Shown: in pieces, positions 57,698-64,000 of the stretch
How the letters are laid out: every line of letters begins with the position of its first letter
Numbering within the stretch: the stretch's first letter is position 1
Origin: Hydrogenophilales bacterium 16-64-40
GTDB lineage: Bacteria > Pseudomonadota > Gammaproteobacteria > Burkholderiales > Thiobacillaceae
Direction of reading: 5' to 3'
DNA: 64,000 nt
NCBI GenBank assembly: GCA_002256995.1
Contig: NCGX01000004.1
Span: 62,001 to 126,000, forward strand
The notes under the pieces: generated by a model
Told to the model about the DNA's origin: nothing
Database searches by the model: none
The model's input: only the letters and a program-made list of their open reading frames with translations
Made by a program: the position numbers and the translations under genes

Positions 57698-58028
57698 GCT
57701 GTCTCTCCTTGGATGCACGGGATCGGGATCGGCGGGGGCTCGCGCTTTCCTGTCTCGACTCCCACGCTTTTTAATATTCCCGGTTCTTCGGCATCCCGCA
57801 GGCGTGTGCGGTTGTAGGAGGCCCGCCCTCGGGCCGGTGCTGTGGAGCGTGCAACGGCGCGCAAATCGGGGCGAGGGCGCCCCTCCCACAGCGCTGACCA
57901 ACATCAACAAATAGCGATGAGGATGAGAAAGCCTTCAATATAGACATGGCAAAGTCTTGGTTGCAGCATCTATCTTGAAAGTTGGTGCAGCCGCAACCGT
58001 GCTGCGACTTTCATGGAGCGATCGCAAA
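57698..58028. other. Gene-free divergent gap with REP-like element
   Basis: These 331 bases hold no convincing gene. They contain a hairpin GGCCCG-CCCT-CGGGCC at 57820-57835, the second copy of the 21-base repeat, and a GCTGTGG/CCACAGC pair around it, so 57811-57896 looks like one composite palindromic element. Promoters for the 40-residue peptide gene and the divergent hypothetical gene should lie here. Confidence 0.5.
57863..57883 (+). repeat. Copy 2 of the dispersed 21-base intergenic repeat
   Basis: AAATCGGGGCGAGGGCGCCC plus one C, identical to copies at 53982 (other strand) and 62850. It lies between divergent genes next to further inverted repeats. Confidence 0.85.
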
Positions 58029-58316
58029 ATGACTGCAAACAAGGATGAAATCGATCTCGAAAAGGCCCGGCTCGATCCCGGCTCGGTGTTCGCCGACCCC
58101 GAGGCGTTGCGTGATCACGGTGGATTGACGCGGGAACAGAAGATCGAGCTGTTGCGCCGCTGGGCCTACGATGCCAGCGAGCTTGCCGTCGCCGAAGAAG
58201 AGGGCATGACGGGCGGCGAGCCTTCGCATCTGTCAGGGATTCTTGCCGTGCTTCATGCCCTGACGGGAGGCTACGATGTCGAACACAGCCCGCCCACAAA
58301 GCAGAAGGGCGTGTGA
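58029..58316 (+). CDS. Conserved small hypothetical protein
   Basis: A 95-residue acidic cytoplasmic protein starting MTANKDEIDLEKARLDPGSV, with the block FADPEALRDHGGLTREQKIE followed by LLRRWAYDASELAVAEEEGM. I recall this pattern in many proteobacterial short proteins of unknown function. It is chosen from ATG 58029 rather than an upstream GTG at 57957. No membrane segment or metal motif is seen. Confidence 0.75.
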   Translation: MTANKDEIDLEKARLDPGSVFADPEALRDHGGLTREQKIELLRRWAYDASELAVAEEEGMTGGEPSHLSGILAVLHALTGGYDVEHSPPTKQKGV

Positions 58317-58461
58317 ATCCGGCTGTTCTGCCCAGCGTAGTTATTTGCTACTATTCCTGCACTTGAAAAAGTTTGTGCATGACGATGCCGAATATCCGTA
58401 TCAGACGGGCCGCCAGGGAAATTTGATGATCTTGTCGTTCCGTTATCCCGCTTCCTGATCG

Positions 58462-60288
58462 ATGCCCGTTAAAAAAGCCGCATCGGTCGTCAAACCCGGC
58501 CCCGTCAAAACCGAGCGCGCCAAACCCGCTGCCAGCCGCAGGAAGCCCGCGTTACCGCCACCGCCTGAAGACATCGCCGCGCAGCCGCTTCAGGCCGTGG
58601 TGGGCATGGTCGCTTCGGCGGGCGGGCTAGAGGCCTTCAAACAGTTTTTCCAAGCGATGCCGGCGCATAGTGGCATCGCTTTCGTACTCATTCCCCATCT
58701 CGACCCCAAGCACGAAAGCCTGATGGCCCAGTTGCTGGGCAAGCAAACCGCCATGCCGGTGGCGGAAGCCGAGGACGGTCAACGCCTCGAAGCCGACCAT
58801 GTCTACGTCATCCCGCCCAATCATTACCTGACCCTGCACAAGGGGGTCATCCAGCTGAGCGCGCCGCCTGATCGGGGTGCCGGCCAGACCGCGATCGATC
58901 CCTTTCTGCGCTCACTGGCAGCGGACCAGCAGGAACGCGCCATCTGCATCATCCTGTCCGGCACCGGCAGCCACGGCTCGCTTGGGCTCAAGGCCGTCAA
59001 GGCCGAGGGCGGCATGGCCATGGTGCAGGAGCCGTCCAGCGCCGAGTACGACCGCATGCCGCTCTCCGCCGTCGACACCGGGCTTGCGGACTACGTGCTG
59101 CCGCCCGGCCGGATGCCGGAAGAACTGCTCAAATACGTGCGGCACTTCGTGGCAGGATCCGCCGCGTTGCCCGAGCCGGCCGCTGCCCAGAACGATCTGA
59201 CGCAGGTCCTTGCCCTGCTGCGGGCGCGTACCAAGTTCGACTTCCGCGCCTACCGCAAGCGCATGCTGCTGCGCCGCGTGCTGCGGCGCATGGGGCTCAA
59301 CCACCTGGAGCGGCTCGCCGACTATCTGGCGCTGTTGCGCGAGCGGCCGGACGAACTCAGCCAGCTGGGCAAGGACTTGCTGATCAGCGTCACCAGCTTT
59401 TTTCGCGACCCCGAAATGTTCCAGGTGCTGGAAACCCAGGTGCTGCCCGAACTGATCGAATCGCGCGACACCCCGGTACGGGTGTGGGTGCCCGGCTGCG
59501 CCACCGGGGAGGAGGCCTACTCGATCGCCATGCTGCTCATCGAGCGCATCGCCGCGACAGGCAAGGCCTGCCCGATCCAGATCTTTGCCACCGATGTGGA
59601 CGAGGGCGCCCTCGAAGTAGGCCGCCGCGGCATCTATCCGGACGCGCTGGTGGCGGACCTTTCGCGCCAGCAGCTGGAACGATTTTTCACCCGGGCCGAT
59701 GCCCATCACTGGCAGGTGAGCAAGCAGTTGCGGGAAACCGTGCTGTTCGCGCCGCAGAACATTCTGGCCGATGCGCCGTTCTCCAAACTGGACCTGGTGA
59801 GCTGCCGCAATCTGCTGATCTACCTGGAGCCTGAGGTGCAGCAGAAGCTGCTGCAGTTGTTCCATTTCGCCCTCAACGAGGGCGGTTACCTGATCCTAGG
59901 CCCCTCGGAAAGCATCGGGCGGCACGTTGAGCTTTATCGGCCGGTTTCCAAAAAATGGCGAATCTTTCATCGCGTGCACACGGAGCGCCTGGCCCGGGCC
60001 GGTTTTCCGGTTCAGGCCGGCACGCGGATGAGCGAGCTGCAGCCCGCGCCGCCACCGGTTCCTGTCCCGCATAAGAATCTGAACGAGCTGACCCGTAAGG
60101 TTCTGCTGGAGGAATTCGCGCCCGCCGCCGTGGTGATCAACCGGCGCTACGAGGTGCTGCATTATTCGGGACCGACCCAACTGTATCTGCAGCAACCCGG
60201 CGGGCCGCCGTCGCACGACCTGCTGACCCTGGCCTTGGCCGCGTTGCGGCCGCGCATCCGCGCCGCGGCGATCAAGGCCATCAAATGA
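58462..60288 (+). CDS. CheB/CheR fusion, N-terminal part of a split sensor kinase
   Basis: A 608-residue frame. Residues 45-230 form a CheB methylesterase domain with the serine in MVASAGGLEAFK, histidine in IPHLDPKHES and a late aspartate in SAVDTGLADYVLP; residues 255-500 form a CheR methyltransferase domain with the SAM motif VPGCATGEEAYSIAML. The last 90 residues begin a PAS-like linker. In known relatives this continues into PAS and kinase domains. Here a stop falls after AIKAIK, and one extra A at 60283-60285 would explain it: without it the frame reads AINEEMRVDVGG and joins the next one. The repaired protein would have 1253 residues. Confidence 0.85.
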   Translation: MPVKKAASVVKPGPVKTERAKPAASRRKPALPPPPEDIAAQPLQAVVGMVASAGGLEAFKQFFQAMPAHSGIAFVLIPHLDPKHESLMAQLLGKQTAMPVAEAEDGQRLEADHVYVIPPNHYLTLHKGVIQLSAPPDRGAGQTAIDPFLRSLAADQQERAICIILSGTGSHGSLGLKAVKAEGGMAMVQEPSSAEYDRMPLSAVDTGLADYVLPPGRMPEELLKYVRHFVAGSAALPEPAAAQNDLTQVLALLRARTKFDFRAYRKRMLLRRVLRRMGLNHLERLADYLALLRERPDELSQLGKDLLISVTSFFRDPEMFQVLETQVLPELIESRDTPVRVWVPGCATGEEAYSIAMLLIERIAATGKACPIQIFATDVDEGALEVGRRGIYPDALVADLSRQQLERFFTRADAHHWQVSKQLRETVLFAPQNILADAPFSKLDLVSCRNLLIYLEPEVQQKLLQLFHFALNEGGYLILGPSESIGRHVELYRPVSKKWRIFHRVHTERLARAGFPVQAGTRMSELQPAPPPVPVPHKNLNELTRKVLLEEFAPAAVVINRRYEVLHYSGPTQLYLQQPGGPPSHDLLTLALAALRPRIRAAAIKAIK

Positions 60289-60292
60289 GGAA

Positions 60293-62224
60293 ATGCGGGT
60301 TGACGTCGGCGGCATCCGCATCAAGCGCGCAGGGCATTTTGTCCTGGTGCGCCTGTCGGTTCAGCCGATGCCGGGCAAGCTGGCAGACGAGCGGCTGTTG
60401 CTGGTTGTTTTCCAGGACGAGCCGAAGGCGGACCAGGCAGCGGCCGCAGGCGACGAACAGGCGAGGACCGACGAGCAGCTGGTGCGCCAGCTGGAGTACG
60501 AGCTGAAGACCTCGCGCGAGGATCTGCAGAGCACCATCGAGGAACTGGAGAGCAGCAACGAGGAACTCAAGGCTTCCAATGAGGAAGTCATGTCGATGAA
60601 CGAGGAGCTGCAGTCCACCAACGAGGAACTGGAGACCTCCAGGGAGGAGCTGCAGTCGCTCAACGAGGAACTGAGCACGGTCAATTCCCAGTTGCGCGAC
60701 AAGGTGGACGAGCTGGAAGATTCCAACGACGACATGACCAATCTGCTGTCCAGCGTCGATAACGCCACCCTGTTCCTCGGGGTCGACCGCACTATCCAAC
60801 GCTTCACGCCCAGCGCCACCCGCCTGTTCAACCTGATCGCCACCGACGTCGGCCGCCCCATCGACCACATCACCGCCCGTTTCGAGGATCCTGAATTGAA
60901 GCGGGATATCGAGCGGGTGCTGCAGGATCTGACGCCCTGCGAGCGCGAAGTGTCGCGCGACGACGAGCAATGGTTTCTGCGCCGCATCACGCCTTATCGA
61001 ACCGGCGACAATCGCATCAGCGGCGTGGTGCTGAGCCTGACCGATATTAGCGTGCTCAAGCGGACCGAGCTGGAACTGCGTGATCTGACGGCACATCTCG
61101 AGCAGCGGATGAGCGAGAACGGTGCGCAACTGCAACACGAGCGCAATTTCATCGACGCCATCCTGAATACGGTGGGCGCCCTGATTCTCGTGATCGACAC
61201 CGAAGAACGCGTGGTCCGGTTCAACACAGCCTGCAACACCATGACAGGCTATGACTTTGCCGAATTCCAGGGTAGCCCAAATTGGCAGAACCTGATTCCC
61301 GCCGACGAACAAGACGGGGTGCGCCGCGTCAATAACAGGCTGCGGTCCGGCGAGGATCATATCCAGCATGAAAATCACTGGATTCAACGCGACGGCACCC
61401 CGCGCCTCATCAGCTGGTGCAATTCGGTGCTGCGGGACGAGGCGGGGCAGGTTCAGTACATCATCGGCACCGGCACCGACATCACGGAACAGCGCCGTGC
61501 CGAGTACCGGGCGCGGGAAACCCTGGAGGAGGCCTCCCGCCTGCAGCGTCTGCAGACCGCCAACGAACTGGCGACCCTGCTCGCCCACGAGCTCAACCAG
61601 CCGCTCGCCGCCATTGCGACCTATGCCGAGGCCGGCCTGCAGCTGCTGGGCCAGACGCCGCTGGCGCAGGACAAACTGACGCGCAACCTGGAGCAGATCA
61701 GCCAACAATCCCTGCGTGCCGGGGAAGCCATCCGTCATATGCGCGCATTCGTCGGCCGGGGCAGGCTCGACCCGGTGCCGATGGACCTGAATGCGGTGGC
61801 GCGCAGCACCCGCACCATGATGTCGCCGAAGGCCCGCACCCGGGGAATCGACATCGTGCTCGACCTCGACGGGATGCTGCCGCCGGTCATGGGGGTGGAT
61901 GTACACATCGAGCAGGTGCTGCTCAACCTGCTGCGCAACGCCATCGACGCCATCCGCGACGCAGGCATGACCAGCGGCAGCATCACCGTGACCACGCGCC
62001 GGGTAGAAAACATGGCCCAGGTCAGTGTCATCGACAGCGGTCCGGGCATCGATGCGGCGATGGCCGACAAGGTGTTCGAGCCGTTTTCCAGCCGCAAGGA
62101 ATATGGGCTGGGGGTGGGGCTGCGCATCAGCCGCAGCCTGATCGAGGCTCACGGCGGCCGGCTGTGGGTCGAGCCCCACAGCCCCGGCGGCATCTTCCAT
62201 TTCGTTCTGCCATTCGCCCCATGA
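60293..62224 (+). CDS. PAS/histidine kinase, C-terminal part of the split CheB/CheR sensor
   Basis: A 643-residue frame from a start with no ribosome binding site (MRVDVGGIRIKRAGHFV), consistent with being the continuation of the CheB/CheR gene. It has a long Glu-rich coiled coil (about residues 60-145), two PAS domains (near residues 155 and 285), a His-box LAHELNQPLAAIATYAEAGL near residue 428, N-box NLLRNAIDAIRDAG near residue 541, and G boxes DSGPGID and GLGVGLRISRSLIEAHGG. This is a FixL-like kinase architecture. Its stop overlaps the FixJ-like regulator start (ATGA). Confidence 0.88.
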   Translation: MRVDVGGIRIKRAGHFVLVRLSVQPMPGKLADERLLLVVFQDEPKADQAAAAGDEQARTDEQLVRQLEYELKTSREDLQSTIEELESSNEELKASNEEVMSMNEELQSTNEELETSREELQSLNEELSTVNSQLRDKVDELEDSNDDMTNLLSSVDNATLFLGVDRTIQRFTPSATRLFNLIATDVGRPIDHITARFEDPELKRDIERVLQDLTPCEREVSRDDEQWFLRRITPYRTGDNRISGVVLSLTDISVLKRTELELRDLTAHLEQRMSENGAQLQHERNFIDAILNTVGALILVIDTEERVVRFNTACNTMTGYDFAEFQGSPNWQNLIPADEQDGVRRVNNRLRSGEDHIQHENHWIQRDGTPRLISWCNSVLRDEAGQVQYIIGTGTDITEQRRAEYRARETLEEASRLQRLQTANELATLLAHELNQPLAAIATYAEAGLQLLGQTPLAQDKLTRNLEQISQQSLRAGEAIRHMRAFVGRGRLDPVPMDLNAVARSTRTMMSPKARTRGIDIVLDLDGMLPPVMGVDVHIEQVLLNLLRNAIDAIRDAGMTSGSITVTTRRVENMAQVSVIDSGPGIDAAMADKVFEPFSSRKEYGLGVGLRISRSLIEAHGGRLWVEPHSPGGIFHFVLPFAP

Positions 62225-62823
62225 ACCCCACCGTATTTGTCGTCGACGACGACGCCGCGATGCGCGATGCGCTGGCCCAGTTGCTGGAGACGGCCGACCT
62301 GCAGGTGGAAGCCCATGCCGACGGCCCCGCTTTCCTGGCGGCCTTTGAGGCCAACCGCCCGGGCTGCCTGCTGCTGGACATGGCCATGCCAGGCATGAAC
62401 GGGTTTGAAGTTCAGGCGGCGCTGAACGCGCGCGGCCTGAGCATTCCCATCATCTTCCTCACCGGACACGGCGACATTCCCATGGCCGTACAGGCGGTGC
62501 AGGCCGGTGCCGTGGATTTCCTGGAAAAGCCGATTCAGGGCGCCGCACTGCTCGAACGGGTGCAGCGGGCCCTGGCGCTTGACCAGGAATGGCGACTGAC
62601 ACAGAGCCGCACCCAGGCCATCCGGCAGCGCTATGCCAGCCTGACTTCACGCGAGCGGGAGTGCATGGCGCTGGCGGTGTCCGGCCACACCAGCAAGGAG
62701 ATTGCACGGAATCTGGGCATCAGCCCGCGGACAGTGGAGGTTCACCGTACCCATGTCATGCACAAGATGGGCGCCGCCAACATGGCGGAGCTGGTCAGCA
62801 TGGCCGCTTGTTGCATCCCCTGA
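62221..62823 (+). CDS. FixJ-like response regulator
   Basis: A 200-residue two-domain regulator. The receiver domain has acidic pocket DDD at residues 9-11, phosphorylation site in LLLDMAMPGMNGF near residue 54, and the conserved Lys in DFLEKPI near residue 104. The C-terminal LuxR-type helix-turn-helix is LTSRERECMALAVSGHTSKE followed by IARNLGISPRTVEVHRTHVM. It overlaps the kinase gene by four bases, so the two form one sensory pair. A hairpin at 62902-62937 follows. Confidence 0.94.
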   Translation: MNPTVFVVDDDAAMRDALAQLLETADLQVEAHADGPAFLAAFEANRPGCLLLDMAMPGMNGFEVQAALNARGLSIPIIFLTGHGDIPMAVQAVQAGAVDFLEKPIQGAALLERVQRALALDQEWRLTQSRTQAIRQRYASLTSRERECMALAVSGHTSKEIARNLGISPRTVEVHRTHVMHKMGAANMAELVSMAACCIP

Positions 62824-62849
62824 GGGTTTGATCCCGGCTTGACCGTGCG

Positions 62850-62870
62850 AAATCGGGGCGAGGGCGCCCC
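62850..62870 (+). repeat. Copy 3 of the dispersed 21-base intergenic repeat
   Basis: AAATCGGGGCGAGGGCGCCC plus one C, identical to copies at 53982 and 57863, 27 bases after the FixJ-like gene. Confidence 0.85.
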
Positions 62871-62901
62871 TGCTACAACTTCCAGGCTGTTGTAGGCGCC
62901 C

Positions 62902-62937
62902 CCGCCTGGGGGAGGCCGTAAAGCCTACTCCAGGCGG
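62902..62937 (+). terminator. Hairpin after the FixJ-like gene
   Basis: CCGCCTGGGGGAGGC pairs with GCCTACTCCAGGCGG around CGTAAA: fifteen positions with two mismatches. No thymine run follows, so it is either a weak terminator or part of the REP-like element just before it. Confidence 0.45.
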
Positions 62938-63360
62938 AATCCTCGGGCGCGCAGCCTGCAAGCGCGAAAATCCCCTCTCGCTCAATCCTTAAAGCGTTCC
63001 TCTTCTACGTTGTTTTACTGAGCGTCTTTACGAATGATGTCGCTCAGAGGCAATAGGTAATCTGTACCAATCCATTTTCGGCTAGCGGTCCTTCGGGCAC
63101 CCGCGCTACGTCGGGGCTCGTTCTGACGGGCTGCTATGGGGTCGGTAACCAGAAGAGGAAAAGCATCATGGCCAAACGTGTCAAACAGCCCGCCTACGCA
63201 GTAACGGTCGGGCACTTCCTGGATGTATCGCAGGCCCACCTGGCCATTCGGCGGACGTCGCCCCCCACGCAGGGGAGACGGCATCGCTCAGGCTGGATAT
63301 GTGCCACGCCCGCTTCCGGGCGCCGCCACCCTGTACGGCAATTCCAGATTGGAGGTGAGT

Positions 63361-64000
63361 ATGTGGTCCGATAATTTTCACGAGCCGGAAGTCGGCTGCG
63401 ATGCCCCGGAAGAAATCGAAACAGCAGAAACCCGGGGCGGTGAGGCTGAAGCCGAGAGCCATGTCGACGATGCGTATGCCCACGACATCACCCAACGCTA
63501 CTTCGAAGACATCGGCCGTTTGCGCATATTGAATGCCAACGAGGAACAGGACTACGCCCGGCGCATGAAGCGCGGCGATCTCGAGGCGCGGGACGTGCTG
63601 ATCACGCACAACCTCCGGCTCGTCGTGTATGTCGCCAAACGCTATCTGGGGCGCGGCCTGCCGCTGCTGGATCTGGTCGAGGAAGGCAATCTCGGGCTGA
63701 TGCACGCCCTGGAAAAATTTGATCCGGATCGAGGCTTCCGCCTGTCGACTTACGCCACCTGGTGGATCCGGCAATCGGTCGAGCGGGCCCTGATGAATCA
63801 GTCGCGCACCATCCGCCTGCCGGTGCATGTGGTCAAGGAACTCAACGTCTGCCTGCGTGCCCGCAGCAAGCTGGACAAGCAGGGAATGGCGGATCCCGGG
63901 TGCGAGATGGGGGCGATCGCCCACCTTACCGGCAAATCCGTGGAGGCGGTGCGCAGGGTCATGTTGTTGAACCGGCCGCCTGTTCCGCTGGATGCTCCCC
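63361..64000 (+). CDS. rpoS: RpoS-like group 2 sigma-70 factor (3' end missing)
   Basis: A sigma factor cut by the window edge after 213 codons. ATG 63361 has GGAGGTGAGT upstream. An acidic N-terminus ([20 protein letters not shown]) leads into sigma region 1.2 ([20 protein letters not shown]), region 2 ([60 protein letters not shown]) and region 3 ([20 protein letters not shown]). The pattern is that of RpoS rather than RpoD, but without region 4 the exact group is not proven; it could be a second RpoS-like paralogue. It may serve the stress island and the sensor pair just upstream. Confidence 0.85.
   Translation, partial: MWSDNFHEPEVGCDAPEEIETAETRGGEAEAESHVDDAYAHDITQRYFEDIGRLRILNANEEQDYARRMKRGDLEARDVLITHNLRLVVYVAKRYLGRGLPLLDLVEEGNLGLMHALEKFDPDRGFRLSTYATWWIRQSVERALMNQSRTIRLPVHVVKELNVCLRARSKLDKQGMADPGCEMGAIAHLTGKSVEAVRRVMLLNRPPVPLDAP

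Larger units (their letters stand above)
62824..63360. other. Gap before the sigma factor gene, with repeats and a doubtful small frame
   Basis: These 537 bases hold the third 21-base repeat, a TGTTGTAG/CTACAAC pair and a strong hairpin at the left, and the presumed promoter region of the sigma factor gene at the right. A 68-codon frame at 63168-63374 ([20 protein letters not shown]) has GAGGAAAAG upstream but overlaps the sigma start and turns Arg-rich, so I leave it unsupported. Confidence 0.45.

Noticed and set aside
63015..63284. An 89-codon minus-strand frame in the same gap
   Set aside because: No recognisable fold, no ribosome binding site and no tie to neighbours.
63168..63374. A 68-codon frame before the sigma factor gene
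   Set aside because: It has a possible ribosome binding site but overlaps the sigma start and its second half is low-quality Arg-rich sequence.

Overview
This is a high-GC, densely coded segment of a betaproteobacterial chromosome. The evidence is the complex I operon ending in a DUF2818 gene, an isc cluster led by IscR, the SuhB/TrmJ/CysE neighbourhood, and a BCAM0308-type zinc protein. The overall style resembles sulfur-oxidising Thiobacillus and relatives; that genus-level guess is inference from memory only. No rRNA, tRNA, CRISPR array, prophage or insertion sequence is visible.

Layout. 1-10.1 kb: the 3' part of the NADH dehydrogenase operon (nuoG partial, then nuoH-I-J-K-L-M-N), a DUF2818 membrane protein and an S4 RNA-binding protein. 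10.2-15.3 kb: mutS and suhB on the minus strand, with trmJ and cysE divergent. 15.3-21.6 kb: Fe-S assembly cluster iscR-iscS-iscU-iscA-hscB-hscA-DUF3050-fdx-iscX, with three IscR-type operators, one of them in front of cysE. 21.9-28.6 kb: housekeeping and envelope genes (Tat-type aldo/keto reductase, DUF6064, DUF302, tadA, an L,D-transpeptidase, an extra infA, an MscS channel, a SlyB-like lipoprotein, a beta-carbonic anhydrase). 28.8-35 kb: an orphan HicA-like toxin and a formate dehydrogenase operon (alpha, beta, gamma, FdhE). Its alpha subunit has an in-frame UGA with a good bacterial SECIS hairpin, so it is a selenoprotein, but the reading frame is broken twice.

35-58 kb is a stress and dormancy type island: Hsp20, an M48 protease remnant, two COG2187 kinase-like proteins, a DksA-like protein, a tightly overlapping four-gene operon (C39-like peptidase, RimK-type ATP-grasp ligase, GCS2 ligase, N-formylglutamate amidohydrolase), a BCAM0308 protein, a Ddh-like dehydrogenase, a PfpI-type protein, and an NAD-salvage group (phosphoribosyl-pyrophosphate synthetase, nicotinamidase, nicotinate phosphoribosyltransferase). 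These are followed by a Lon-like protease, a universal stress protein, an HPF/cold-shock fusion and DNA polymerase X. The gene content recalls the low-oxygen persistence locus of Burkholderia cenocepacia. The four-gene amide-ligase operon is the best candidate for an undescribed pathway. 58-64 kb: a CheB-CheR-PAS-histidine kinase (split in two by one extra base), a FixJ-like regulator, and the start of an RpoS-like sigma factor cut by the window edge.

Caution: six single- or double-base frame breaks occur in otherwise conserved genes (two in the formate dehydrogenase alpha gene, and one each in the M48 remnant, the Ddh-like gene, the nicotinate phosphoribosyltransferase and the CheB/CheR kinase). 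All lie right of 29.8 kb. They may be indel errors in the sequence rather than true pseudogenes.
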